Shown one piece after another: positions 25,011 to 33,819 of a stretch of 64,000 nt of DNA (within the stretch, counting starts at the first letter, position 1; each line of letters starts with the position of its first letter). The position numbers and the translations under genes are program-made. Source of the stretch: Ramlibacter sp035548915 (GTDB lineage: Bacteria; Pseudomonadota; Gammaproteobacteria; Burkholderiales; Burkholderiaceae_C); the NCBI RefSeq assembly GCF_035548915.1, contig NZ_DASZSE010000032.1:20587-84586 (forward strand). The letters are read 5' to 3'. The notes beneath the pieces were generated by a model. That model was not told where the DNA came from. It searched no databases and worked only from the letters and a program-made list of their open reading frames with translations.

Positions 25011-26504
25011 TCAGGACCAGGACATCGCCGACAGGTCGTTCGCGGAGATCGGCATGTCCTTCCAGAGGCCCTTGACTTCCTTGCGGGCGATGGTCGGGAA
25101 CTGCGGCTGGTAGAGGAAGCCATTCACCGCGTCGTCCGCGAGGATCTTCTGCGCTTCGCCGAGGAGGTTCGCGCGTTCCTTCGCGTTGCCCGTCGTCTTG
25201 ATCTTGTCGTACACCGCATTGAACTTCGGCGACTCGTAGCCCCAGTAGTAGTCGGGCTTGGCGTAGTTGCCGAGGTCGAACGGCTCGACGTGCGAGACGA
25301 TCGTGAGGTCGTAGTTGTGCGGGCCGCCGTAGGTATTGGCGAGCCACTGCGCCCACTCGACGTTCTGCACCTTCACGTTGATGCCGACCTTGGCGAGTTC
25401 GGAGACGATCACCTCGCCGCCCTGGCGCGCGTAGGGCGGCGGCGGCAGCGTCATCGTGAGCTCGAGCGGAGTCTTCACGCCCGCTTCGGCGAGGAGCTTC
25501 TTCGCCTTCTCGACGTTGTAGGGATTCACCTTCGTCGTGTCGACGAAGCCCTCGGCGCCCGGCACGTAGTGGCTGCCGATGGGCGTGCCGAACCCGTCCG
25601 CCGCGCCCTTGATCACGGCGTCGCGGTCGATGGCCGCGAGGATCGCGCGCCGCACGCGCACGTCGTCGAGCGGCTTGTGCTTGTTGTTGATGGAGAGGAT
25701 CGTCTTCGCGCGCGTGCCGCCCAGGACCACCTGGAACTTCGGGTTGCCCTTGAACTGCGACACGATGCGCGTGCCCACGCGCGGGAACGCGTCGACGTCG
25801 CCCGAGAGCAGCGCGGCGGCCTGCGCGGCCGGGTCGGAGATGATGCGGAAGGTGGCCTTCTCGATCGTGGGCTTCTGCACGCCGCCGTAGCCCGTCCAGC
25901 GCGTGAGCACCACCGAGGAGCCCTTGGTCCAGGACTCGAGCTTGTACGGGCCGGTGCCGACCGGCTTGGTCGCATTCGATTCGGCGCTCTTGGGCTCCAC
26001 GATGATCGCGGTCGCCTGTCCGAGGAGAAACGGCAGGTCGGGGTCGATTTCCTTGTTCAGCAGCACCACGGTGCCGTCGTCGATCACCTTGGTCGTGAGG
26101 TTGGCGAAGGTGCGCTTGTCCTTGTTGGTGCTGGTGAGGGCGCCCGCGCGATCGAAGGAGAACTTCACCGCCTGGGCGTTGAAGGGCTCGCCGTTCTGGA
26201 ACTTCACGCCTCGGCGCAGCTTGAACGTGTAGGTCTTCAGGTCGGGCGAGACTTCCCAGCTTTCCGCGAGCAGCGGCGTCACGCGGCCGTCGTCATGGAT
26301 CTTGGTGAGCGTCTCGTACACGTTGTAGAGCGTCACCTCCCCGATGGCCGATGCGGCGTTCACGGTCGGATCGAGCACGACCGGCTCGAGCGACATGCCG
26401 ATCACGATGGAGTTCTTCTTCCCCTGCGCGAGCGCGCCGAACGGAACGGCCGCCAGAGTGGCGAGGGAGGCGGAATGTTTGAGCACACTGCGGCGCTTCA
26501 TCAT
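25011..26504 (-). CDS. ABC transporter substrate-binding protein, family 5
   Basis: Periplasmic peptide/opine-type binding protein of 497 aa with a signal peptide (RSVLKHSASLATLAAVPFGALAQ, given here in part for its RR start and AQ end). Family 5 landmarks include LEPVVLDPTVN, the GPYKLESW motif and 'RRAILAAIDRD'. Downstream of the two ATPase genes and upstream of the amidase gene on the same strand; a 127-base gap before it (26505-26631) holds no clear terminator. Confidence 0.93.
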   Translation of the reverse strand: MMKRRSVLKHSASLATLAAVPFGALAQGKKNSIVIGMSLEPVVLDPTVNAASAIGEVTLYNVYETLTKIHDDGRVTPLLAESWEVSPDLKTYTFKLRRGVKFQNGEPFNAQAVKFSFDRAGALTSTNKDKRTFANLTTKVIDDGTVVLLNKEIDPDLPFLLGQATAIIVEPKSAESNATKPVGTGPYKLESWTKGSSVVLTRWTGYGGVQKPTIEKATFRIISDPAAQAAALLSGDVDAFPRVGTRIVSQFKGNPKFQVVLGGTRAKTILSINNKHKPLDDVRVRRAILAAIDRDAVIKGAADGFGTPIGSHYVPGAEGFVDTTKVNPYNVEKAKKLLAEAGVKTPLELTMTLPPPPYARQGGEVIVSELAKVGINVKVQNVEWAQWLANTYGGPHNYDLTIVSHVEPFDLGNYAKPDYYWGYESPKFNAVYDKIKTTGNAKERANLLGEAQKILADDAVNGFLYQPQFPTIARKEVKGLWKDMPISANDLSAMSWS

Positions 26505-26631
26505 GGTCTGGGACTCCAGGGATATTTTTCCAACGAAAGTTCGATGGCGCCCGCCTCGCGGGCGCGCCGGTCATCATGGTCGCAACGCTCGGGCAAGGCA
26601 ATAGGGATTTGCTGAGTCGCGCAAGGTGGCA

Positions 26632-27429
26632 TCACGGCGGCGCGATTTCGGGCACGGCATCGATGAGCGTGCGGGTGTAGGGGTGCTCCGCGGCCCGGAA
26701 CAGGCGCTCGGGCGGCCCCTGCTCCACGATGCGGCCCTGCCAGAGCACCGCCACGTCCTCGCACAGGTGGTGGACCACGGCGAGGTCGTGGCTGATCAGC
26801 ATGTAGGTGATGCCGAAATTCGCCTGCAGGTCCTGCATCAGGTTGAGCACCTGCGCCTGCACGGAGACGTCGAGCGCGCTCACCGGCTCGTCGGCGACGA
26901 TGAGGCGCGGACGCGTGATGAGCGCGCGCGCGATCGCCACGCGCTGGCGCTGGCCGCCCGAGAATTCGTGCGGGTACTTGCCGAGGTCGTTGCGCCGCAG
27001 GCCGACGGCTTCCAGCACTTCGGCGGCGCGGGCATGCATCTCGTCGCGCGTGACGCCGCCCTGAGCGGCGAGCGGCTCGGTCACGACGCGTTCGATTCGC
27101 ATGCGGGGATCGAGCGAGCCGTACGGGTCCTGGAACACCATCTGGAAGTCGCGGCGGGCAAGGCGCAGTGCTTCCTTCGACAACGTGTGCAGATCGCGAC
27201 CGAGCACGCGGATGCGGCCCGAATCCGGTGTGTCGAGTGCCATCGCGAGCCGCGCCAGAGTCGATTTGCCGGAGCCGGACTCTCCGACGATGCCCAGGCT
27301 CCTGCCCGGCTCGATGGTGAAGCTCACGCCGTTCAGGGCGTGGACCTTTGGCGGCGGCTCGCGCAGCTTTTCGCGCGGCAGCGCGTAGGTCTTGAAGACG
27401 TTGTCGACTTCGAGGAGGGGTGTCGTCAT
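26632..27429 (-). CDS. Peptide-type ABC transporter ATP-binding protein (DppF-like)
   Basis: Second ATPase of the transporter, 265 aa. Walker A GESGSGKST, Q-loop FQDPYGSLDPR, signature FSGGQRQR, Walker B LIVADEPVSALD and the H-loop SHDLAVV are intact. The C-terminal oligopeptide-transporter extension is shorter than in most DppF proteins. It follows the DppD-like gene after a 15-base gap that borders a cluster of palindromic repeats. Confidence 0.94.
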   Translation of the reverse strand: MTTPLLEVDNVFKTYALPREKLREPPPKVHALNGVSFTIEPGRSLGIVGESGSGKSTLARLAMALDTPDSGRIRVLGRDLHTLSKEALRLARRDFQMVFQDPYGSLDPRMRIERVVTEPLAAQGGVTRDEMHARAAEVLEAVGLRRNDLGKYPHEFSGGQRQRVAIARALITRPRLIVADEPVSALDVSVQAQVLNLMQDLQANFGITYMLISHDLAVVHHLCEDVAVLWQGRIVEQGPPERLFRAAEHPYTRTLIDAVPEIAPP

Positions 27430-27444
27430 GCGGGGACCCTCACC

Positions 27445-28545
27445 CTAGCCCTCTCCCGCAAGCGGGAGAGGGGACTTTCCTTCTCCCGCTTGGGGGAGAA
27501 GCGACGAGACCTGGGGAATTGGGGCTCCCTCTCCCGCTTGCGGGAGAGGGTGGGGGTGAGGGCTGCCTGCCTTGGCCGCCGCCACCGCGTCCAGCCGGAT
27601 GCAGCGCGCGTGATGCCCCGCGCCGACTTCGTACGGCGGCGGCACCGTCACGTGGCACTTGGGAATCGTGAACCCGCAGCGCCCCGCGAACGGGCAGCCG
27701 GCCGGCAGGTCCACCAGTTCCGGCACGGTTCCGGGGATCGTCGCGAGGCGCGTCCCCCTGGTCGAACGCAGCCCCGGCCGCGCACCGAAGAGGCCGAGAG
27801 TGTAGGGATGCATGCGGTTGGCGAACACCGAAGCGGTGGGCCCGTCCTCCACCACGCTGCCGCCGTACATCACGAGCGTGCGCCCCACGTTCTGCGCGAT
27901 CACGCCGAGATCGTGCGAGATGAGGACGAGCGCCATGCGCCGCTCGGCGACCAGGTCGCGGATCAGCGCGAGGATCTGCTTCTGGATCGTGACGTCGAGC
28001 GCGGTGGTCGGCTCGTCGGCGACGAGCAGGTCGGGCCCGCACGCGAGCGCCATCGCGATCGTGATGCGCTGGCGCTGTCCGCCGGAGAACTGGTGCGGGT
28101 ACGCATCGATGCGCCCGGCCGCATTCGGTATGCCCACGCGTTCGAGCAGGGCGATGGCTTCGCTTCGCGCCTGCCGGGCGCCGAGACCGCGATGCAGGCG
28201 CAGCGGCTCCGCGACCTGATGGCCGATCGTGTGCACGGGATTGAGCGCGGTCATCGGCTCCTGGAAGATCATGCCGATGCGGTCGCCGCGCAGGCGGCAC
28301 ATCTCGCGCTCGGGCTTGCCGACGAGTTCCTGGCCTTCGAAGCGGATGCTGCCCGTCACCTTCGCGTTTTCCGGCAAGAGCCCCATGAGCGCCATCGCGG
28401 TGATCGACTTGCCGCAGCCGGATTCGCCGACGAGGCCGAGCGTCGCGCCCTCCTCCAGCGTGAAGCTCACGTTGCGCACGGCATAGGCCGGCCCGCGGTG
28501 CGTGCGAAGCAGCACGGAGAGGTCGCGGGCTTCGAGGAGAGCCAT
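27445..28545 (-). CDS. Peptide-type ABC transporter ATP-binding protein (DppD-like) with repeat-derived tail
   Basis: First ATPase of the transporter, 366 aa. Walker A GESGCGKS, Q-loop FQEPMTALNP, signature FSGGQRQR, Walker B LLVADEPTTALD, and the C-terminal oligopeptide-transporter Cys region (CPFAGRCGFTIPKCH) are present. After the normal end (about residue 325) the frame runs through the palindromic repeats at 27449-27550, adding a Pro/Gly-rich tail with repeated 'LPQAGEG' units. The start overlaps the stop of the permease gene. Confidence 0.93.
   Translation of the reverse strand: MALLEARDLSVLLRTHRGPAYAVRNVSFTLEEGATLGLVGESGCGKSITAMALMGLLPENAKVTGSIRFEGQELVGKPEREMCRLRGDRIGMIFQEPMTALNPVHTIGHQVAEPLRLHRGLGARQARSEAIALLERVGIPNAAGRIDAYPHQFSGGQRQRITIAMALACGPDLLVADEPTTALDVTIQKQILALIRDLVAERRMALVLISHDLGVIAQNVGRTLVMYGGSVVEDGPTASVFANRMHPYTLGLFGARPGLRSTRGTRLATIPGTVPELVDLPAGCPFAGRCGFTIPKCHVTVPPPYEVGAGHHARCIRLDAVAAAKAGSPHPHPLPQAGEGAPIPQVSSLLPQAGEGKSPLPLAGEG
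27449..27550. repeat. Cluster of three CTCTCCCGC/GCGGGAGAG palindromes
   Basis: Palindromes at 27449-27472 and 27527-27550 are near-identical (CCCTCTCCCGC, two bases, GCGGGAGAGGG); a shorter one lies at 27481-27500. They belong to the same family as the hairpin at 6115-6136. They encode the C-terminal tail of the DppD-like ATPase and abut the next gene. Confidence 0.75.
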
Positions 28546-29423
28546 CAGCGCTTCCTCGCGAGTCTCGGATCGAAGAGATCGCGCAGGCCGTCGCCCAGCA
28601 GGTTCAGGCCCAGCACCGCGAGCGCGATGGCCACCCCCGGATACACCGCGAGCATCGGCGCCTGGAAGAGCAGCGCCTGCGCCTCGCTCAGCATGCGGCC
28701 CCACGAGGGCTGCGGCGGCTGCGTGCCGAGGCCGAGGTAGGAAAGCGCCGCTTCCGCGAGGATCGCGATCGCGAAGCGGATCGTGGCCTGCACGATCAGC
28801 ATCGAGGCGATGTTGGGCAGCACGTGCTCCATCGTGATGCTGAACGCGCCCTTGCCGCAGGCGCGCGCGGCCAGGATGAATTCGCGCGACCAGATCGCGT
28901 TGGCCGAGGCCCGCGTCACGCGCGCGAAGATCGGGATGTTGTAGAGGCCGATGGCGACGATCGCGATCACCATGCTCGGGCCGAACACCGCCGTGAGCAT
29001 GATGGCCGAGAGGATCGCCGGAAACGCGAGGCCGAAATCGGTGACGCGCATCAGCACCTCTTCGATCCAGCCGCGCTTCGCAGATGCGAGCAGGCCGAGC
29101 GCGCAGCCGAACACGACGCCGATTCCCACCGCGACCACGCCGACCACGATCGAGGCGCGCGCACCGACGAGCAGCAAGGACACGATGTCGCGGCCGTACG
29201 CATCCGCACCCAGGAGGAAATGCGCATCGGGCGGCGCGAGCTTCAGCGACATGTCCACGTCGTAGGGCGAATGCGGCGTCCACACGAGCGACACGCCGGC
29301 CGCGAGCGCGACGAGGAGCGTGAGCACCGCGCCGATCACGAAGCTCGGGTGCCTGAGCGCGCGCTTCCAGAAGCCGGGGCCGTGCAGGAGCGGAGGCGAC
29401 GGGATGGGGAGGGTGGCGCTCAT
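28545..29423 (-). CDS. Peptide-type ABC transporter permease (DppC-like)
   Basis: Inner-membrane permease of 292 aa with an N-terminal helix before the periplasmic 'HSPYDVDMSLKLAPPDAHF' region and five further helices. It has the DppC signature LLGADAYGRDIVS and the EAA loop (VTRASANAIWSREFILAARACG) that contacts the ATPases. It overlaps the following ATPase gene by one base. Confidence 0.94.
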   Translation of the reverse strand: MSATLPIPSPPLLHGPGFWKRALRHPSFVIGAVLTLLVALAAGVSLVWTPHSPYDVDMSLKLAPPDAHFLLGADAYGRDIVSLLLVGARASIVVGVVAVGIGVVFGCALGLLASAKRGWIEEVLMRVTDFGLAFPAILSAIMLTAVFGPSMVIAIVAIGLYNIPIFARVTRASANAIWSREFILAARACGKGAFSITMEHVLPNIASMLIVQATIRFAIAILAEAALSYLGLGTQPPQPSWGRMLSEAQALLFQAPMLAVYPGVAIALAVLGLNLLGDGLRDLFDPRLARKR

Positions 29424-29460
29424 GGGAGTTTTTTGGATGCAGAGGACGGATTCGAGCCTT

Positions 29461-30411
29461 TCATACGTCCGATGCCTTCACCCGCGGATCGATGACCGCA
29501 TAGAGCAGGTCGACCGCGAAATTCACGACCACCACCATCGCCGCGAGCAGCATCACGCAGTCGCGCACGACGATCAGGTCGCGGTTGGAGATGGACTGGA
29601 AGATGAGCCGCCCGAGCCCCGGAAGATAGAACACGCTTTCCACGACGATCGTGCCGGCGAGCAGTTCCGCGAACTGCAGACCCATCACCGTGATCACGGG
29701 GATGAGTGCGTTGCGCAGCGCGTGCTTCCAGAGCGTGCCGCGCTGCGACACGCCCTTGGCGCGCGCCGTGCGCACGAAGTCCTCGCGCAGCACCTCCAGC
29801 ACCGCGGAACGCGTGATGCGAGCGAGGATCGCCGACTGCACGACGGCGAGCGAAAGCGCGGGCAGCAGCAGCGCCTTGATGCCCTGCCAGACGCCTTCTC
29901 CCCAGCCTTCGAATCCGCCCGCGGAAAACCAGCCGAGCTGCACGGAAAACAGCAGGATCAGGAGGATCGCGAACCAGAAGTTGGGGATCGCGATGCCGAC
30001 CTGCGTGAGCCCCATCACGCCGACGTCGCCGAGCTTGTTGTGGCGCGCCGCGGCGAAGATGCCCGCGGCGAGCGCGATGAGCGTGGTGAGCGCCATCGCG
30101 ATCATCGCGAGCGGCACCGTGAGTGCGAGCCGCTCCTTCACGAGGTCGACCACCGGCGTGCTGTAGGCGTAGCTCAGGCCGAAGTCGCCGGTGAGCATGC
30201 CGCTCACCCATTCGACGTAGCGGCCCGGCGCGGGACGGTCGAGGCCCAGCTTGTGCGCGAGCGCCATCACCGCATCCGGCGACGCGTCCGGGCCCATCAG
30301 CACTTGCGCGGCGTTGCCCGGCAGGATCTCGAGCACCAGGAACACGACCACCGAGGTGGCCACCAGCGTCGCGAGCAGGGTGATGAAGCGCTTGACGAGG
30401 AAGAGAGACAT
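29461..30411 (-). CDS. Peptide-type ABC transporter permease (DppB-like)
   Basis: First gene of the transporter block, 316 aa, six helices. DppB features: the N-terminal LVKRFITLLATLVATSVVVF helix, PGNAAQVLMG, the GLDRPAPGRYVEW region and the EAA loop (RSAVLEVLREDFVRTARAKG). The promoter of the operon should lie in 30412-30431 or inside the divergent ferredoxin start. Confidence 0.94.
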   Translation of the reverse strand: MSLFLVKRFITLLATLVATSVVVFLVLEILPGNAAQVLMGPDASPDAVMALAHKLGLDRPAPGRYVEWVSGMLTGDFGLSYAYSTPVVDLVKERLALTVPLAMIAMALTTLIALAAGIFAAARHNKLGDVGVMGLTQVGIAIPNFWFAILLILLFSVQLGWFSAGGFEGWGEGVWQGIKALLLPALSLAVVQSAILARITRSAVLEVLREDFVRTARAKGVSQRGTLWKHALRNALIPVITVMGLQFAELLAGTIVVESVFYLPGLGRLIFQSISNRDLIVVRDCVMLLAAMVVVVNFAVDLLYAVIDPRVKASDV

Positions 30412-30431
30412 CGAGCGGGCGATAATGCCAC

Positions 30432-30698
30432 ATGGCCCTGATGATCACCGACGAGTGCATCAACTGCGACGTGTGCGAGCCCGAGTGCCCGAACGAAGCG
30501 ATCTTCCTGGGCCCCGAGATCTACCAGATCGATCCGCACAAGTGCACCGAATGCGTCGGTCATTTCGACGAGCCGCAGTGCGTGCAGGTGTGCCCGGTCG
30601 CGTGCATCCCGAAGCACCCCGGCTTCGCCGAGGACCGCGAGACGCTCATGCAGAAATACCTGCGGCTTACTTCGCCTTCTTCGGCCCCACGGCCGTGA
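30432..30698 (+). CDS. YfhL-type 2[4Fe-4S] ferredoxin
   Basis: An 88-aa ferredoxin with two cluster motifs: CINCDVCEPECP and the second set CTECVGHFDEPQCVQVCP, whose long loop between the second and third Cys is typical of YfhL/alvin-type ferredoxins. GATAAT lies only six bases before the ATG (30422-30427), so the transcript may be nearly leaderless. The 3' end overlaps the convergent gene at 30667 by 32 bases. Confidence 0.93.
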   Translation: MALMITDECINCDVCEPECPNEAIFLGPEIYQIDPHKCTECVGHFDEPQCVQVCPVACIPKHPGFAEDRETLMQKYLRLTSPSSAPRP

Positions 30699-31056
30699 AG
30701 AATTCCGGCTCCTTGCCGTGATGCTTCTTCTTGCCGTGCTTCGCCGCGCTGGCGGCGGCATGCGGCGGTTCGGCCGGCGCAACGCCCACCACCATCTTCA
30801 CCGGCCCGCCGGAGCGCTTTTCCTCGGCGATGCGGTCCTTCTCCATCTCGCGCGCGAGCTTCGCGTCGCGCCCGGCCTTGTCGAGCGCGGCTTGCGCCTG
30901 ATCGCTCGTTCGCGGGTCGCTCGCATCGAACGATTTCGCGCCCGCGCAGGGCTTCTGGCTGTATTCGTTGCCGCAGCGCCAGATCGTCTGCGCGTAGCCG
31001 GTGGGGTCGAAAGCCGCGTACAGCACGATCGCGGCGATCAGGGTCGCCTTCTTCAT
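30667..31056 (-). CDS. Small secreted protein, DUF4124-like
   Basis: A 129-aa protein with a signal peptide (ending TGYAQ) followed by TIWRCGNEYSQKPC, a short Cys-pair segment as in DUF4124 proteins, then a charged coiled-coil-like helix (LDKAGRDAKLAREMEKDRIAE) and a Lys/His-rich tail (KHGKKKHHGK). GGAGGAGG lies upstream of the start. Function unknown. pth lies upstream on the same strand. Confidence 0.7.
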   Translation of the reverse strand: MKKATLIAAIVLYAAFDPTGYAQTIWRCGNEYSQKPCAGAKSFDASDPRTSDQAQAALDKAGRDAKLAREMEKDRIAEEKRSGGPVKMVVGVAPAEPPHAAASAAKHGKKKHHGKEPEFFTAVGPKKAK

Positions 31057-31094
31057 CTTCTTTTTCCTCCTCCCTGGGACACAGGGCGATTGTT

Positions 31095-31751
31095 CTACTG
31101 CGGTTGCTGAGGTTGGGGTGCGGCGGGCGGAGCCGATCCACCTTCCGGCGGCCGCGGCGGTTTCGGCCGCGGCGGCTTGTGCGTGTGCACGATGAGGGTG
31201 GCCTTCTCCATTTCGCCCGCGAGCAGCGCGGGCAGCGCGGCCAGCGTGCGCGCGATGCATTCCTCCATCGCGGTGCGCTGTTCGGGCGCGGGCTTCTTCA
31301 ACACCCAATTGATGACTTCGGCCTTCACGCCGGGGTGGCCGATGCCGATGCGCAGCCGCCAGTAGTCGTCGGTGCCGAGCTGCGCGTGGATGTCGCGCAG
31401 GCCGTTGTGGCCCGCGTGGCTGCCGCCGAACTTGAGCTTGGCCTGGCCGGGCACGATGTCGAGCTCGTCGTGCGCGACGAGAATTTCCTCGGGCTTGATC
31501 TTGTAGAACCGCGCGAGCGCCGCGACCGACTTGCCCGAGAGATTCATGAAGGTCTGCGGCTCGAGCAGCCAGATCGCGCGGCCGTGAACGCTGCCGCGCG
31601 CGACGAGCCCGTGGTAGGACTTGTCCAGCGCGAGATTCATCTTCAGCTCGCGCGCGGCCGCGTCGACCCACCAGAAGCCCGCGTTGTGCCGCGTGGCTTC
31701 GTATTCCGGGCCGGGATTGCCCAATCCAACGATCAATCTGATGCTCGGCAT
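31095..31751 (-). CDS. pth: Peptidyl-tRNA hydrolase
   Basis: Recycles peptidyl-tRNA released from ribosomes, 218 aa. Conserved segments: LIVGLGNPGPEYEATRHNAGF (catalytic His), KPQ-equivalent 'PQTFMNLSGKSV', AHDELDIVPGQAKLKFGGSHAGHNG. A Pro/Lys-rich tail of about 25 residues extends beyond the normal end. It follows rplY on the same strand, separated by a terminator hairpin. Confidence 0.97.
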   Translation of the reverse strand: MPSIRLIVGLGNPGPEYEATRHNAGFWWVDAAARELKMNLALDKSYHGLVARGSVHGRAIWLLEPQTFMNLSGKSVAALARFYKIKPEEILVAHDELDIVPGQAKLKFGGSHAGHNGLRDIHAQLGTDDYWRLRIGIGHPGVKAEVINWVLKKPAPEQRTAMEECIARTLAALPALLAGEMEKATLIVHTHKPPRPKPPRPPEGGSAPPAAPQPQQPQ

Positions 31752-31769
31752 GCTGAGGACGTATTAGAC

Positions 31770-31797
31770 AAAAGAAACGGCCCGACGATGCGGGCCG
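31770..31797 (-). terminator. Terminator after rplY
   Basis: CGGCCCG (31778-31784) and CGGGCCG (31791-31797) form a hairpin; on the minus strand it is followed by TTTCTTTTG. It lies 35 bases past the rplY stop. Confidence 0.72.
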
Positions 31798-31831
31798 CTG
31801 GCGTCGAAGGGCACAGGGGCCCTGTGACTTC

Positions 31832-32539
31832 TTACTTCTTCTTTGCGGGAGCCTTGGCGTCCTTGGCCGCGGGAGCCTTGGCCGCTGGCGTCTTGGCCGC
31901 GGCCTTGGCATCCGCTGCAGGCGCCGCCGCGGCCGGGGCCGCGCCCTCGGCCGCGGTCGCGGCCTCGGCGGACTCTTCGGCCGCCGGCGTCACCACGGAC
32001 ACGACCACCGGGTTCGGCTTGCCGTGGGTCACCGGCTTCACGCCCTTGGGCAGCTGGATGTCGTTCAGGTGCAGCACCATGCCCTTTTTCAGCGCCGAGA
32101 GGTCGATCTCGATGAACTCGGGCAGGTCGCCCGGCAGGCACGAGATGTCCAGCTCGTTCATCACCGGGTTCACGAGGCAGTGATCCAGCTTCACGGCGTC
32201 CGACTCTTCCGCGTTCTTGTAGTGCAGCGGCACCTTCATGTGCAGGCGCGTGTTGGCGTCCACGCGCTGGAAGTCCACGTGGATCACTTGCGGCTTGTAC
32301 GGGTGGTACTGGACGTCGCGCAGCAGGACCTTGCCCGACTGGCCGTTCAGTTCCATGTCCAGGATGGTGGAGTGGAAGGCTTCCTTTTTCAGGGCATGCC
32401 ACAGCGCGTTGTGGTCGAGTTCGACTAGCTGCGGCTCGCCAGCGCCGCCATAGACGATGCCGGGTGTCTTGCCGGTGTTGCGCAGGCGGCGGCTCGCACC
32501 CGTACCTTGCATGCTGCGCTCGAAAGCGACGAATTTCAT
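31832..32539 (-). CDS. rplY: 50S ribosomal protein L25/general stress protein Ctc
   Basis: Two-domain L25 (TL5/Ctc type) that binds 5S rRNA, 235 aa. The N-terminal domain shows ASRRLRNTGKTPGIVYGG and the C-terminal domain DISCLPGDLPEFIEIDLSAL. The last 45 or so residues are an Ala/Lys-rich low-complexity tail. ATG 32539 (MKFVAFERS) is chosen as the family start. The 117 bases between it and prs hold no other feature I can name. Confidence 0.96.
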   Translation of the reverse strand: MKFVAFERSMQGTGASRRLRNTGKTPGIVYGGAGEPQLVELDHNALWHALKKEAFHSTILDMELNGQSGKVLLRDVQYHPYKPQVIHVDFQRVDANTRLHMKVPLHYKNAEESDAVKLDHCLVNPVMNELDISCLPGDLPEFIEIDLSALKKGMVLHLNDIQLPKGVKPVTHGKPNPVVVSVVTPAAEESAEAATAAEGAAPAAAAPAADAKAAAKTPAAKAPAAKDAKAPAKKK

Positions 32540-32656
32540 TGCGTTCTCCAAGTGGAAGTCCCACCGCGACCAGTGTGGACTCCGGTTCAAAAATGCCCCC
32601 TTGCGAAGGCGCTCACGCAGCGGGCGGCCCTGCCGCCCCGCTCTGTGTCCCAGGGT

Positions 32657-33634
32657 TCAGAACAGGTTGACCTGATCCGAGAAGAGGCTCATCACCGATT
32701 CGCCGCGGGCAATGCGCTGGATCGTCTCGGCGATCAGCGGCGCCACCGACAGCTGGCGAATCTTCGTGCATCCGCGCGCGTTGTCCGAAAGCGGGATGGT
32801 GTTGGTCACCACGACCTCGTCCAGCGCCGTGCCGCGCGAGATGCGCTCGATCGCGGGGCCGGAGAAGATCGGGTGCGTGCAATACGCATACACGTTTTTC
32901 GCGCCGCGCTCCTTCAGCACCTCGGCCGCCTTCACGAGCGTGCCCGCGGTGTCGATCATGTCGTCCATGATCACGCAGTTGCGCCCGCCGATCTCGCCGA
33001 TCACGTGCATCACCTCGCTCACGTTGGCTTTGGGCCGGCGCTTGTCGATGATCGCGAGGTCGGTGCCGAGCTGCTTGGCGAGCGCCCGGGCCCGCACCAC
33101 GCCGCCGATGTCGGGAGACACGACGATCAGGTCCTCGTACTGCTTCGCGCGCAGGTCCGCGAGCAGCACGGGCGACGCGTAGATGTTGTCGACCGGAATG
33201 TCGAAGAAGCCCTGGATCTGGTCGGCGTGCAGGTCCATGGTCAGCACGCGCTGCACACCGGTGGTTTCCAGCAGGTTCGCGACGACCTTGGCCGAGATCG
33301 GCACGCGGCTCGAACGCGGGCGGCGGTCCTGGCGCGCGTAGCCGAAGTACGGCACCACGGCGCTGATCCGCTCGGCCGACGCGCGCTTGAGCGCATCGAC
33401 CATGATCAGGAGCTCCATCAGATTCTCGTTCGTCGGCGCGCAGGTGGACTGCACGACGAACACGTCGCGCGCGCGGACGTTCTGGTTGATCTCGACCGTG
33501 ACTTCGCCGTCCGAAAAGCGGCTCACTGTCGCCGCGCCGAGCTGAATGCCCAGGTGCGAGGCGATCTCCTCGGCGAGCGCGGGGTTCGCATTGCCGGTGA
33601 AAACCATGAAATCCGGATTCGGGGCGACTTGCAT
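32657..33634 (-). CDS. prs: Ribose-phosphate pyrophosphokinase
   Basis: Makes PRPP from ribose 5-phosphate and ATP, 325 aa. The signature DLHADQIQGFFD, the flexible-loop residues YARQDRRPRSR-like (YARQDRRPRSS) and the PRPP-binding loop VIMDDMIDTAGTLVKAA are intact. It lies between tRNA-Gln and rplY in the classic betaproteobacterial ispE-tRNA-prs-rplY-pth order. Confidence 0.97.
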   Translation of the reverse strand: MQVAPNPDFMVFTGNANPALAEEIASHLGIQLGAATVSRFSDGEVTVEINQNVRARDVFVVQSTCAPTNENLMELLIMVDALKRASAERISAVVPYFGYARQDRRPRSSRVPISAKVVANLLETTGVQRVLTMDLHADQIQGFFDIPVDNIYASPVLLADLRAKQYEDLIVVSPDIGGVVRARALAKQLGTDLAIIDKRRPKANVSEVMHVIGEIGGRNCVIMDDMIDTAGTLVKAAEVLKERGAKNVYAYCTHPIFSGPAIERISRGTALDEVVVTNTIPLSDNARGCTKIRQLSVAPLIAETIQRIARGESVMSLFSDQVNLF

Positions 33635-33719
33635 CGGCTTAATCAGTTGGGGCTCGGATCACGATCCACTTTGCAAGACTTCGCAAGATCGTGAGCCGCC
33701 CGCAAGGTCCAATAATCTT

Positions 33720-33796
33720 TGGCAGGGGAGGAAGGATTCGAACCCTCGAATGCCGGAATCAAAATCCGGTGCCTTAACCAACTTGGCGACTCCCCT
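33720..33796 (-). tRNA. tRNA-Gln (anticodon UUG)
   Basis: Cloverleaf on the minus strand: acceptor AGGGGAG pairs with CTCCCCT, D-arm GCCAAGTTGGTTAAGGC, anticodon loop TTTTGAT with UUG between CCGGA and TCCGG, T-loop GTTCGAA, encoded GCCA 3' end. It lies in the ispE-prs gap, as in many betaproteobacteria. Confidence 0.97.
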
Positions 33797-33819
33797 ACAC
33801 AGGAGGAAGGCCACTGACA

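Noticed and set aside
27449..27550. Possible CRISPR-like repeat cluster
   Set aside because: Three palindromes of differing length with irregular short spacers, inside a coding frame; no array or cas genes anywhere in the window.
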